Assembly: GCA_029855985.1 (NCBI GenBank)
Contig: JAGSHR010000182.1
Span: 1 to 17,082, forward strand
Source of the DNA: Candidatus Njordarchaeota archaeon
Lineage (GTDB): Archaea; Thermoproteota; JANJXX01; Panguiarchaeales; Panguiarchaeaceae
Length of the DNA: 17,082 nt
Reading direction: 5' to 3'
The position numbers were made by a program, and so were the translations under genes. The notes under the pieces are model-generated. The model had not been told where the DNA came from and ran no database searches. It saw only the letters and a program-made list of their open reading frames with translations. Below, piece after piece: positions 6,963 to 14,194 of this stretch (position 1 is its first letter; every line of letters starts with the position of its first letter).

Positions 6963-7859
6963 ATGTCAAATTTGGAGAATATAATTGAAGAAAGCGCTTA
7001 CAAGTTACTCAAAATAGCTGAAACAAGATTACCCGATGATGTAATCGAAGCGCTTCGAAAAGCAAGAGATAAAGAAACTAGACCGTTAGCTAGAGCTCAA
7101 TTTGACGCAATTCTAAGAAACATTGAAATCGCGAGGAATCAAACTCTACCAATATGCCAAGATACTGGGAGCATAATTTGGTATGTGGAAGTCGGGGAGG
7201 ACTTCCCCATTAGAGCTAAGCTAGCGGAAATTTTGAAGAACGCTACAAGAAAAGCGACGAAGGAGATTCCATTAAGGCCAAACGCTGTCGATCCATGGAC
7301 ACACAAGAACTCAGGGGATAACACTGGCAGGTATTATCCATTCATAAACTGGGAGATAGTACCAGGTGATGAACTGAAGTTAACAGTATTGCCCAAAGGC
7401 GGTGGATCCGAAAACACTGTTAAACTTTGGATGTTAAACCCCGTTGAGGGTATCAATGGCTTTAAGAGGGCAGTAATTGAAACAGTTTACACAGCTGGAC
7501 CAAAACCATGTCCTCCCATAATAGTCGGAGCAGCCATTGGAGCTGGAGCCGATATAGCGATCAAATTAGCGAAAAAAGCGGTTATGAGGCCAATAGGTCA
7601 AAGAAATGAAAACGAGGAGATAGCTAAGCTTGAATTGGAGTTGCTGGAAGCATTGAACAAACTTGGTATCGGACCCATGGGTCTAGGTGGATCAACAACA
7701 GTTTTAGATGTTCACATTGATTGGGGACACAGACACCCAGCTTCTTTCCCCGTAGCTGTGGTTACTCAGTGTTGGGCTGCAAGATCTGCTAGTTTAAAGA
7801 TAACCAAGGATGGAGAAGTTAAGATCCTATCCCACAAAGTTAATCTTGAGGAGGTGTAA
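6963..7859 (+). CDS. fumA: Class I fumarate hydratase, alpha subunit (N-terminal catalytic half)
   Basis: Together with the next gene it makes the [4Fe-4S] fumarase that interconverts fumarate and L-malate in the citric acid cycle or its reductive version. The 298-residue length is normal for the separate alpha subunit. The three cluster cysteines are visible: C65 in LPICQDTG, C183 in GPKPCPP and C270 in VVTQCWAAR. Other family landmarks are LRPNAVDP (104-111), the KGGGSEN loop (145-151) and GPMGLGGSTTVLDV (237-250). The start is ATG 6963; no strong Shine-Dalgarno site precedes it, and a TATA-like GTATAATT lies at 6922-6929. The L(+)-tartrate dehydratase alpha subunit is a close homologue, but fumarase is the usual role in archaea. 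Confidence 0.93.
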   Translation: MSNLENIIEESAYKLLKIAETRLPDDVIEALRKARDKETRPLARAQFDAILRNIEIARNQTLPICQDTGSIIWYVEVGEDFPIRAKLAEILKNATRKATKEIPLRPNAVDPWTHKNSGDNTGRYYPFINWEIVPGDELKLTVLPKGGGSENTVKLWMLNPVEGINGFKRAVIETVYTAGPKPCPPIIVGAAIGAGADIAIKLAKKAVMRPIGQRNENEEIAKLELELLEALNKLGIGPMGLGGSTTVLDVHIDWGHRHPASFPVAVVTQCWAARSASLKITKDGEVKILSHKVNLEEV

Positions 7860-7862
7860 AAC

Positions 7863-8471
7863 ATGGCTGAATATCATTTGAAAACACCAATCAGTGAAGA
7901 GGACGTTAGGAAATTAAAGGTTGGTGACATTGTTTACATAAGCGGTATCATGGTGACCGCGAGGGACGCGGCTCACAAAAGAGCTTTAACATTGGCTAAA
8001 GAGGGAAAATTTGACGAGATCCCCGTTAACTTTGAGGGCTTAGCATTATACCACTGTGGCCCTGTTGTAAAAAAGGTTGGTGACGAATGGAAGATAATCG
8101 CTAGCGGTCCAACGACAAGTGCAAGAATGGAGAGTATCGAAGGTGACTTCATTAGAACATTTAAGGTTAGAGCGATAATAGGCAAAGGTGGAATGGGTAA
8201 GAACACTGCGGAAGCCGCGAAGGAAGTCGGTGCATTCTACGGGGCATTTACTGGTGGTGCTGCGGCTCTTGCGGCTAAGTCAATAAAGAGGGTGATTGAC
8301 GTTCATTGGTTGGATTTGGGAACACCAGAGGCAGTGTGGGTGCTTGAAGTGGAGGAATTTGGCCCCCTCGTGGTTGCTATTGATTCTCACGGTAACAATC
8401 TGTATGAGCAAGTTCTCAAGGAGGTTGACGAGAACAAGAAGAAGGTACTTGCTGAGTTGGGCCTCGCATAA
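7863..8471 (+). CDS. fumB: Class I fumarate hydratase, beta subunit (C-terminal half)
   Basis: This 202-residue subunit begins three bases after the alpha stop, behind GAGGTG (7851-7856) that is part of the alpha coding end, so the two are co-translated to equal amounts. Family motifs are present: the [17 protein letters not shown] opening, [20 protein letters not shown] and the glycine-rich [10 protein letters not shown]. The beta subunit supplies the second half of the active site and has no cluster ligand of its own. In many bacteria the alpha and beta parts are one fused protein; the split form here is typical of archaea and some bacteria. Confidence 0.93.
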   Translation: MAEYHLKTPISEEDVRKLKVGDIVYISGIMVTARDAAHKRALTLAKEGKFDEIPVNFEGLALYHCGPVVKKVGDEWKIIASGPTTSARMESIEGDFIRTFKVRAIIGKGGMGKNTAEAAKEVGAFYGAFTGGAAALAAKSIKRVIDVHWLDLGTPEAVWVLEVEEFGPLVVAIDSHGNNLYEQVLKEVDENKKKVLAELGLA

Positions 8472-8476
8472 ATTAA

Positions 8477-8495
8477 TTTTTTCTAAAAATTTTTT
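8477..8495 (+). terminator. T-tract terminator of the fumarase operon
   Basis: Two T6 tracts, 8477-8482 and 8490-8495, lie within 25 bp of the fumB stop and are followed by a pyrimidine-rich stretch to 8518. This is a typical archaeal end signal. Confidence 0.5.
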
Positions 8496-8552
8496 AATTC
8501 TGTTTCTCTTTATTCTCTAAGGCTAATCGATACGTTTCCAGTTGACGTCTTA

Positions 8553-9803
8553 ATGTTGGTATTGGGGTTGCAGTTGGGGGATAGTGTCTTAATATTGTTT
8601 CCATTAAGGTACAGTGGGTCATCAGGTGCATCTCTAAAGCTCTCTAAACTCTGCGAATTAGTGTTACATTTAGGTTTTAAACCCGTGCTCATAACAGGAG
8701 ATGTGGTTTACTTGGACAAAAACTGCGCTAAAATAATTGAGTTTAGGGGAATCAGGGAGCAAATTGGTTTAAATTTGATTAAAGAGATCGTCAACGAGTT
8801 CGTTACAGCAATAAGAATATGGTTAAATACATCCGAGATGATAGATAAAGAAAAAATTTGCGCCCTGCAAGTGCACTCTATTTCACCGTTTTTGATACAG
8901 TTTTTGGTGACTAGAAAAGCGTATAGGTTGGGTATACCCGTTATATATGTCGTTCACGATCTTGTCTTGGAGTTGTTTGATGCTTTCATGTCATTCTATA
9001 AAATAGGTTTCCTGAAAAAAATTGTATTACCCTTGGTTAACTGGTTTGAGGCAAAAATGTTCAAGTGGAGCAAACTCGTGTTAGTTGTTTCTCCAAGCAT
9101 GAGGTATATCCTCACAAAAAGGCACGGTGTCCATAGATCAAAAATAGCGTTGTTACCACCAATTATAGAAAAATCATGGGTTAATGGGGAAAATAACAAT
9201 GACAATGAATTACCAACGCGAGCAGTTTCCACGAAAAGCGAAGTTAAAATGATTTACGTTGGGAAAGTTGAACCAGGAATTAGGGGGCTTGAAATATCGC
9301 TAAAGATTGCATACGCATTAAAGAAATTAGGTGTCTCAAAGTGGTCCTTATTGTTGGTAGGTGATGGAGAATACACGGAATACATAAAAAAAATGGTTAA
9401 AACAATGAACTTGGAAGATAGAGTGAAACTAGTGGGTGAAGTTAGCCATGAACAAGTGAGAGATCTATTAAATGTTGCTGATATTGCCTTTCTTTTATAC
9501 CCCAAAACTAGAGCTACAGCGGTTGCTATACCCACAAAACTATTAGAATACATGGCTCTAGGCAAGATCGTTGTTGCGAGTGATCTTCCCGAATTCAAAA
9601 GAATAATGAAAGAAAGTGGTGTACTTGTTGATCCAAGTGACTTTAGTAAAACTCTTAAAACAGTTATAAGGTTAATAAGGAATCTAGAAACATACAAGCA
9701 GAGAAGTAAAAAATTAAGGGAAAGGGTCTCTGCTTTCTATTGGGAAAATGTTAAAAAAACTTTGGAGAGAAAATACGAGAAAATATTGAAAAAATGCGGT
9801 TAA
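8553..9803 (+). CDS. GT4-family glycosyltransferase
   Basis: This is a GT-B fold retaining glycosyltransferase of 416 residues. The C-terminal half carries the recognisable GT4 signals: YVGKVEPGIRGLEISLKIA, then LLLVGDGEY, the VKLVGEVSHEQVRDLLNVAD stretch, and the nucleotide-sugar E-x7-E region TKLLEYMALGKIVVASDLPEF. The N-terminal half has a VIYVVHDL strand and a helix-rich basic surface likely to touch the membrane (around residues 149-170), as is common in enzymes that glycosylate lipids. A short hydrophobic N-terminus (MLVLGLQL) is not a full membrane segment. The start is ATG 8553 with no clear Shine-Dalgarno site; a TTG about 14 codons later is possible. Sugar donor and acceptor are unknown; S-layer, dolichol-linked glycan or glycolipid synthesis are all possible. 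It is convergent with the amidohydrolase gene, 27 bp apart. Confidence 0.88.
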   Translation: MLVLGLQLGDSVLILFPLRYSGSSGASLKLSKLCELVLHLGFKPVLITGDVVYLDKNCAKIIEFRGIREQIGLNLIKEIVNEFVTAIRIWLNTSEMIDKEKICALQVHSISPFLIQFLVTRKAYRLGIPVIYVVHDLVLELFDAFMSFYKIGFLKKIVLPLVNWFEAKMFKWSKLVLVVSPSMRYILTKRHGVHRSKIALLPPIIEKSWVNGENNNDNELPTRAVSTKSEVKMIYVGKVEPGIRGLEISLKIAYALKKLGVSKWSLLLVGDGEYTEYIKKMVKTMNLEDRVKLVGEVSHEQVRDLLNVADIAFLLYPKTRATAVAIPTKLLEYMALGKIVVASDLPEFKRIMKESGVLVDPSDFSKTLKTVIRLIRNLETYKQRSKKLRERVSAFYWENVKKTLERKYEKILKKCG

Positions 9804-9830
9804 AGTTCTTGAACCAAATTAATGTTTTTG

Positions 9831-10703
9831 TTATTCAGACCTGGTAGGATAACCCCTCTCAATGTGATCTTCATACGATTTCAAAAGCATTAGGGCATCC
9901 TCATAATTGAAATCCTTAATTATTGGTCTTATTTGTCTCGCGGCGTAGAGCTCGCTATGTGTCGCATAATGTGATAAAACTTGCTCTTTGAATGGTTCCC
10001 CGATTTTAACCACTTGACCAATTGGGTTAATTATTCGGGCTTCGCCGAAGAACTCTAATCCATCCATGTATCCAATATGGTTAGAGTACATTATGTAAAC
10101 CGTGTTTTCTATGGCTCTTGTTCTAAGTATTGGACCCCAAAGGGGCCAAGAAGCCACAGGCCCCGCTGAGAGTACACCCACTATGTCAGCGCCCACTAAA
10201 CTGAATGATTTAATAGTTTCTGGGAAAAATGCGTCATAGCAGATAACAAACCCTATTTTGAACCCGCCAAACCTTAAGATTTTTGGTTTACTTGCGGGTC
10301 CGGGTTTGAAGTACCTTAACTCATCAAAAACGCCGAAGGTTGGCATATGTCTTTTCCTGTAGACTCCGACTACTCCCTCACTTGTTATTACTGCCGCAGA
10401 GTTGTGTATGATTCCATAGTGTTTCGTGGATATCTCAGGCATACCCATTACAACCATAGTTTCCGGGTAGTCCCCAAGGAATTTTTCGATCTTTTCTGTT
10501 GACGGTCCTGGTATTGTTTCTGCAACCTTATAGACGAGGTCTTTAACTAAGTAGCTTGTTAGGTAGAGTTCGGGAAACATTATTACAGTTGGCTTATCTT
10601 TTTCAGATTCTCTCTTTATGATCTCGAACGCTTTCTCTAAATTTTTGGTTTTATTTCCTATTTCGCTTTTAAGTTGCGTTACAACGAGTTTTAACTCGCT
10701 CAT
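9831..10703 (-). CDS. Nitrilase-superfamily carbon-nitrogen hydrolase
   Basis: The 290-residue protein has the full Glu-Lys-Cys catalytic triad: E45 in MFPELYLTSY, K117 in YRKRHMPTFG and C155 in GFVICYDAFFPE. The RTRAIEN helix (194-200) and a downstream IINPIGQVV strand are also typical. The superfamily hydrolyses amides, including glutamine, and serves as the ammonia-producing domain of glutamine-dependent NAD synthetase. It begins 13 nt after the nadE stop on the same strand, behind a strong GGAGGG, so it is in the same operon as the ammonia-type NAD synthetase. The context makes a separate glutaminase subunit plausible, though an unrelated omega-amidase or N-carbamoyl hydrolase cannot be excluded. 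There is no signal peptide; it should be cytosolic. Confidence 0.9.
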   Translation of the reverse strand: MSELKLVVTQLKSEIGNKTKNLEKAFEIIKRESEKDKPTVIMFPELYLTSYLVKDLVYKVAETIPGPSTEKIEKFLGDYPETMVVMGMPEISTKHYGIIHNSAAVITSEGVVGVYRKRHMPTFGVFDELRYFKPGPASKPKILRFGGFKIGFVICYDAFFPETIKSFSLVGADIVGVLSAGPVASWPLWGPILRTRAIENTVYIMYSNHIGYMDGLEFFGEARIINPIGQVVKIGEPFKEQVLSHYATHSELYAARQIRPIIKDFNYEDALMLLKSYEDHIERGYPTRSE

Positions 10704-10716
10704 TTTCTTCCCTCCA

Positions 10717-11592
10717 TTACAAGTTCAGTTCATAGTAATGGGGAGCCCTCCAATCAATCCCAACTGTTAAACCCCCGAAGAGCTTTGGGATAGGGGGTGT
10801 CATCCTCTTGTGTTCATTTTGGTAGACCTTGGTTAGAACTAATTTTACGGCATTTGGATTTAACCCCTTGATGTTGTAGAGGTCTTCAACCTTTAGCCTT
10901 AAATCGAGGAATGCGTATAGGATCACGTCAACTTCCTCGTAAGTTACTCCCAATTCCTTCTCAGCTAAGTGGTCCTCCCAGAGTCTTGGACTACTGGGTT
11001 TATAAGCAATGTTATCGGGGATTCCTACAAACTTTGCGAGTTCTCTAACCCTTGTTTTATAGAGGTCACCTATGGGAAGTATGTCTGCTCCCCCATCACC
11101 ATACTTTGTGAAGTAACCTATGAATATCTCGCTTTTATCTCCTGTTCCAACTACCATGTACTTTTTTTGGTTAGCTACGGCGTAGAGAAGTGTCATCCTT
11201 GTTCGTGCCAATAGGTTTCCATGGGAGTACTTATCTAACTCTATTCCTTTTTCTTGCAGTTTACTCTTATATAACTGCGAGAATTCGTCTATCGGTATTT
11301 CAATTACATTCTCTATTCCCAGTTTCTCAGTTAGTCTCCTCGCGTCCTCTACGTCTTCTTTTGGTGTTAAACTAGTATGTGGCATTATTAGTACTGTTAC
11401 ATTTTTGCTTCCTATCGCTTCTGATGTCAACGCGAGTGTTAAGGCTGAGTCAACTCCGCCGCTTAGACCAATAACTGCTCCCTTAGCTTTTGCTTCGCTC
11501 ACTTTTTGTTGTATGAATCTTATGATTTGTTGTTTTGTTCTCTCTTTATTGAAGGTTTTAACATTTTCTAGGAGTTCGTTGAATTCATACAT
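10717..11592 (-). CDS. nadE: NAD+ synthetase (ammonia-dependent type)
   Basis: This enzyme amidates nicotinic acid adenine dinucleotide to NAD+ with ATP, the last step of NAD synthesis. The N-type ATP pyrophosphatase P-loop SGGVDS is at residues 44-49. Further motifs are VVGTGDKSEIFIGYFTKYGD, with the acidic and aromatic residues that hold deamido-NAD, and ADILPIGDLYKTRVRELA. At 291 residues it lacks the N-terminal glutaminase domain of the long NadE, but a nitrilase-fold protein follows directly. The start is ATG 11592 with a weak GAGATGA upstream. It is 86 bp downstream of kptA on the same strand; that gap holds a CCTATCTATAGG near-palindrome (11661-11672). Confidence 0.93.
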   Translation of the reverse strand: MYEFNELLENVKTFNKERTKQQIIRFIQQKVSEAKAKGAVIGLSGGVDSALTLALTSEAIGSKNVTVLIMPHTSLTPKEDVEDARRLTEKLGIENVIEIPIDEFSQLYKSKLQEKGIELDKYSHGNLLARTRMTLLYAVANQKKYMVVGTGDKSEIFIGYFTKYGDGGADILPIGDLYKTRVRELAKFVGIPDNIAYKPSSPRLWEDHLAEKELGVTYEEVDVILYAFLDLRLKVEDLYNIKGLNPNAVKLVLTKVYQNEHKRMTPPIPKLFGGLTVGIDWRAPHYYELNL

Positions 11593-11678
11593 TACGGGTC
11601 ATCTCGTGATTAACCGCTTGAGCTTTCTAGAGAAATTAGAAATATTTCATTGAATTTATAGCCTATCTATAGGTTTAG

Positions 11679-12260
11679 TTAGACACCATACTTATGGATC
11701 CTAATGTACTTTGGGGGTATCTCCTTTGCCAAATAGGTTTTTTCCGTTGCTTTCCATATTTTTCCTCCATCCTTGATGTAGTCTCTCGCATTGATTCTAA
11801 GTATTACGTGTTTACCTTGGCGCCTCTGAGCAACCACAAGGGCGTCTTCAGGAGTAGGCGATAAGTGAACATAATGACGACTCATTGGTTTTAATCCTTC
11901 CCTCAAAATCCACGGCAAAACTTTCGAATTAGTTCCATGATACAAATATTCGACCTCGTCAGGTTTCACTTCAGGGTAACTAATTTCAATTTCGAGCTGC
12001 GCATTGTGGCCATATCGAGCACGAATATATTTTTTGTTGCCTTTCTTTGTGATTTCAAATCGCTGTTTTCTATCTTGCTCAATAATGGATAATATGTCGT
12101 TCTCGGTTACCCAAGAGTACCCTTTTATTTTTTTGATGTTTTTTAACAGTAATTCCAGATCCACGTACCCCTCTTTATCTAATTCCACATTGGCAGCTTC
12201 AGGTTTATGTCTAAGCACTAGTGAGAGGAATTTGCTTAGTTTTTCTAGTTTACGTTCCAT
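11679..12260 (-). CDS. kptA: RNA 2'-phosphotransferase (Tpt1/KptA family)
   Basis: Tpt1/KptA removes an internal RNA 2'-phosphate by moving it to NAD+, releasing nicotinamide and ADP-ribose cyclic phosphate. In eukaryotes this finishes tRNA splicing; in archaea the natural substrate is unsettled. Family features in order: LSKFLSLVLRHKPE with the catalytic Arg-His (R17, H18), the first-lobe winged-helix-like region with VDLELLL and RFEI, RARYGH (81-86, following the KKY strand), YLYHGTN with the NAD-binding His-Gly-Thr (108-110), and HLSPTPEDALVVAQRR in the second lobe. The length of 193 residues is normal. ATG 12260 was chosen; an upstream TTG (12269) would add three residues. The NAD-consuming reaction fits with nadE next door, although this may be coincidence. 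Confidence 0.92.
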   Translation of the reverse strand: MERKLEKLSKFLSLVLRHKPEAANVELDKEGYVDLELLLKNIKKIKGYSWVTENDILSIIEQDRKQRFEITKKGNKKYIRARYGHNAQLEIEISYPEVKPDEVEYLYHGTNSKVLPWILREGLKPMSRHYVHLSPTPEDALVVAQRRQGKHVILRINARDYIKDGGKIWKATEKTYLAKEIPPKYIRIHKYGV

Positions 12261-12309
12261 GTTAATCAACCCGTACTAGTTATCTTCTCTTGAGTATTAT
12301 AAAAATCTC

Positions 12310-12349
12310 GTTGGGAAAGCCCACGGTTTCAACCGTGGGATGAACCAAC
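12310..12349. mobile_element. Solo IS200/IS605-type (TnpB-associated) terminal hairpin
   Basis: A 7-bp stem (CCCACGG 12320-12326, CCGTGGG 12333-12339) with loop TTTCAA is enclosed by GAAAG and ATGAA and by an outer 5-bp stem (GTTGG 12310-12314, CCAAC 12345-12349). The core AAAGCCCACGG...CCGTGGGATGAA is the pattern I recognise at the 3' end of many archaeal tnpB genes, where it forms the transposon right end and the 3' part of the omega RNA. No tnpB or tnpA reading frame is present in the window. It is therefore a remnant, a solo end or a MITE-like element inserted between kptA and the GC-rich region. Confidence 0.6.
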
Positions 12350-12365
12350 GCAGATACAATCTAGA

Positions 12366-12387
12366 GGGGTTGGGTGTGGGTTAGGGG
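12366..12387 (+). other. G-quadruplex motif
   Basis: Four G-runs (GGGG 12366-12369, GGG 12372-12374, GGG 12378-12380, GGGG 12384-12387) are separated by loops of 2, 3 and 3 bases, a textbook quadruplex pattern in an AT-rich genome. It sits 17 bp after the IS605-type hairpin and just before two TATA-like elements. Confidence 0.6.
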
Positions 12388-12392
12388 AGGAA

Positions 12393-12426
12393 AACTTATA
12401 AGGTCAAATTTTGTCCCTTTATATAG
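12393..12426 (+). promoter_or_regulatory. Candidate promoter of a GC-rich RNA gene
   Basis: Two TATA-like elements are present: CTTATAAG (12395-12402), preceded by the purine-rich BRE-like GGAGGAAAA, and TTTATATA (12418-12425). The second would place a transcription start near 12448, exactly where the sequence turns GC-rich. Confidence 0.35.
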
Positions 12427-12447
12427 TTTGTTGAAATATTTGTTTTG

Positions 12448-12605
12448 TTGGGTCATGGGGCATTTTTGTGGCCTCCTCGGGGGGTTGCGGGGCCTAGACT
12501 CGAGCGAGGTCATTTTTTGATAACCCCAAGTCCGGCCCGCATGGTGCGGGGTGGATAGGGGTAACGGGGTTTGGCCGCCCCGAGGCACCGTCTTTTATCG
12601 GTGCC
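12448..12605 (+). ncRNA. Candidate structured non-coding RNA (unidentified)
   Basis: This stretch is markedly GC-rich against an AT-rich chromosome, which in thermophiles usually marks structured RNA. A long-range 8-bp helix can form between CCTCGGGG (12475-12482) and CCCCGAGG (12578-12585). Inside it lie GGGCC (12490-12494) with GGCCC (12534-12538), a small hairpin around 12497-12511 and CCCGC/GCGGG around 12536-12550. A 7-bp hairpin (GGCACCG 12584-12590, CGGTGCC 12599-12605) closes the region. I looked for signature motifs of SRP RNA (GGAAGG-AGCAG), RNase P RNA (GAGGAAAGUC, ACAGAAA) and 5S rRNA and found none. The strand is inferred from the upstream TATA boxes. A 75-codon minus-strand frame here has no protein-like character. 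Confidence 0.4.
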
Positions 12606-12606
12606 C

Positions 12607-12633
12607 AAAAAATCCCCTCGATTTATCGAGGGG
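12607..12633 (-). terminator. Hairpin-plus-T6 terminator of the MgtE-like gene
   Basis: Read on the minus strand, CCCCTCG (12633-12627), loop ATAAAT, CGAGGGG (12620-12614), then A and T6 (12612-12607). It begins 22 bp after the stop of the carrier gene. The layout is that of a bacterial intrinsic terminator, less common in archaea, where T-runs alone usually suffice. Confidence 0.55.
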
Positions 12634-12655
12634 AGTAGGTCAACACTTTGTACCA

Positions 12656-13855
12656 CTATAGGAAAATTGTGCTAAACTCTATTAAAGCAATAAGCCCAGT
12701 GAAATCTGATATCGTGGTTATAATAGATATCATGAAGTTGTCGGGGTTCAAACCTTTTTGAAAGATTAGCACTGATAGTAGAATAGATAACGGGTAGAGT
12801 AGAATCAAAAAAACGAGTAAACCAGCTAAAGTGAAAATAGCGCTTAACTTGAAGATTATGATCGGGTCAAAATTCAGTGTGAGAATGCTTGAGAGAATGG
12901 CGTAAATATTGTAGAGTATTATGCTTGAGGCTAATATGTAGAGCCCCCTCTCGTAGACTTCTCTGTTGTATAAAATTTTCGCATTTGGTTCAATTATGCC
13001 TATGTGGAGTTCCGTTGTGAGTTGGGAGGATAACACTACGCCCTGGTTACCGAGAAGTGCGATGAATGCGGGGTAAACGACGAGGATCTGCGGATACTTC
13101 ATGATTAACTCTGTTTCGCTGTCCAAAATTATTCCATTGATTATGGAGAAGAACAAGCCAATGAGGATCACAATGTAAGCTTCCTTGAGAGTCTTCCTAA
13201 AAGCATCAATTTTGTGATACCTTTTCAGATTTAGCAGCAGCAAAACAGTGTAAAAAGCAGTGAGGAGAGTACCCATCAACAAAAAATAATTCTCATTCCA
13301 AGGTTGCAGGATTGTTATTGATAATACTAGGTTTATTCCAATCAGTACGTCATTAATTACTGATATTATTGGGTACACGTAAACATCGGGGTCTAAACCC
13401 TTTCTCGCGACTACAAAAGCTATGGCGCTCGTTATAATTATGGATATAGAGGCGCTAATTAAGAATGTGTTAAGCGATATAAAAAATATTTCGAGGAACG
13501 GTCTCGGATTATTTAAAGTTAAATAAATGAAAATGAGAATACTAGAAATGACTCCGTTGGAATAGCTTAAAGTGAGAATCGCGGAAACCAATCCATAATA
13601 GTAACCCGTGTTCTTTGTGAACCGCGGACGGATTTGACCTGTGTGTAGGGATGTAGTTAAAACCCCTGTAAACACTCCTGCTAGGTCTCCCCTCAATGTT
13701 AATAGAACAGGGAACAGAATCATTATCCAAGGGACATCAGTGATATAATAAAAGATAAGAGTTGACGTCATTCCCGCCATTAGGTCGAACGTGCTGAAAG
13801 ATAGTGAACTGAAGTATTCCCTTAGAAGCTTGATCTTATCCTTGTACTTTACCAT
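12656..13855 (-). CDS. MgtE/SLC41-type divalent cation carrier (archaeal COG1824-like permease)
   Basis: This is a 399-residue inner-membrane protein with about ten hydrophobic helices in two related halves. Each half has the MgtE/SLC41 pore signature: LRGDLAGVFTGVLTTSLHTGQI near residues 53-75, and LLGNQGVVLSSQLTTELHIGII near 263-285. The shared G(D/N)xG-x(8)-LTT-x-LH-x-G-x-I pattern shows an internal duplication. The N-terminal and CBS domains of bacterial MgtE are missing, so it lacks that magnesium-sensing gate. Mg2+ is the likely substrate; other divalent ions are possible. The start is ATG 13855 behind GGGGCGG (13860-13866). A hairpin terminator follows the stop codon. Confidence 0.82.
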   Translation of the reverse strand: MVKYKDKIKLLREYFSSLSFSTFDLMAGMTSTLIFYYITDVPWIMILFPVLLTLRGDLAGVFTGVLTTSLHTGQIRPRFTKNTGYYYGLVSAILTLSYSNGVISSILIFIYLTLNNPRPFLEIFFISLNTFLISASISIIITSAIAFVVARKGLDPDVYVYPIISVINDVLIGINLVLSITILQPWNENYFLLMGTLLTAFYTVLLLLNLKRYHKIDAFRKTLKEAYIVILIGLFFSIINGIILDSETELIMKYPQILVVYPAFIALLGNQGVVLSSQLTTELHIGIIEPNAKILYNREVYERGLYILASSIILYNIYAILSSILTLNFDPIIIFKLSAIFTLAGLLVFLILLYPLSILLSVLIFQKGLNPDNFMISIITTISDFTGLIALIEFSTIFL

Positions 13856-13866
13856 TTAACCGCCCC

Positions 13867-14194
13867 TTGAAAACCATTGAGCTGCTATGAACCACTGGTT
13901 TTCTTCGCCAACCCTTTTCATGGTGGTATATAGTATCTATCTGTTGTGTTTATTAAAAAATTTAGATTTTTTTGAATAGTAATATATTCTGTTAAATTAA
14001 CGATAATTAATCATTAAAATTAATTAAATTCAATATAATACTCAAAATAACTCGGAAATTATATGTATATACTAGTGAAAAATTAAAAAAAATTTAAAAA
14101 TATACTCGGAACTTAAAAAAATTAAATTACTTTTTAGATTGACGTGCAGATTTTAATTGTAATTATCCTTTTTTTAAAACAAATAAAGTAGATA
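13867..14194. promoter_or_regulatory. Long AT-rich divergent intergenic region with a repeated ACTCGGAA box
   Basis: This stretch, about 330 bp, between the carrier gene and the aminotransferase gene holds no reading frame that looks coding. The first 60 bp are mixed; from about 13950 it is nearly all A and T with many TTAA steps. A 12-bp box, ACTCGGAA(A/C)TTA, occurs twice in the same direction at 14050-14061 and 14104-14115, 54 bp apart. TTTTTAAAA at 14171-14179 may be the TATA element of the aminotransferase gene. Confidence 0.4.

Noticed and set aside
9254..9697. A 147-codon minus-strand frame opposite the glycosyltransferase.
   Set aside because: The opposite frame carries the GT4 signatures; this one is a composition shadow.
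12301..12360. A tRNA gene at the CCCACGG hairpin.
   Set aside because: There is no T-loop GGTTCRAATCC pattern, no D-arm and no cloverleaf; the hairpin fits an IS605-type end better.
12361..12588. A 75-codon minus-strand frame across the GC-rich island.
   Set aside because: It is rich in Pro/Arg/Thr/Gln, follows the G/C composition, and overlaps the candidate structured RNA; no start signal or protein-like pattern was seen.
12361..12655. SRP RNA, RNase P RNA or 5S rRNA in the GC-rich gap.
   Set aside because: The SRP helix 8 motif, the RNase P conserved regions I and V, and the 5S core sequence were not found on either strand; a very divergent form cannot be excluded without a covariance search.
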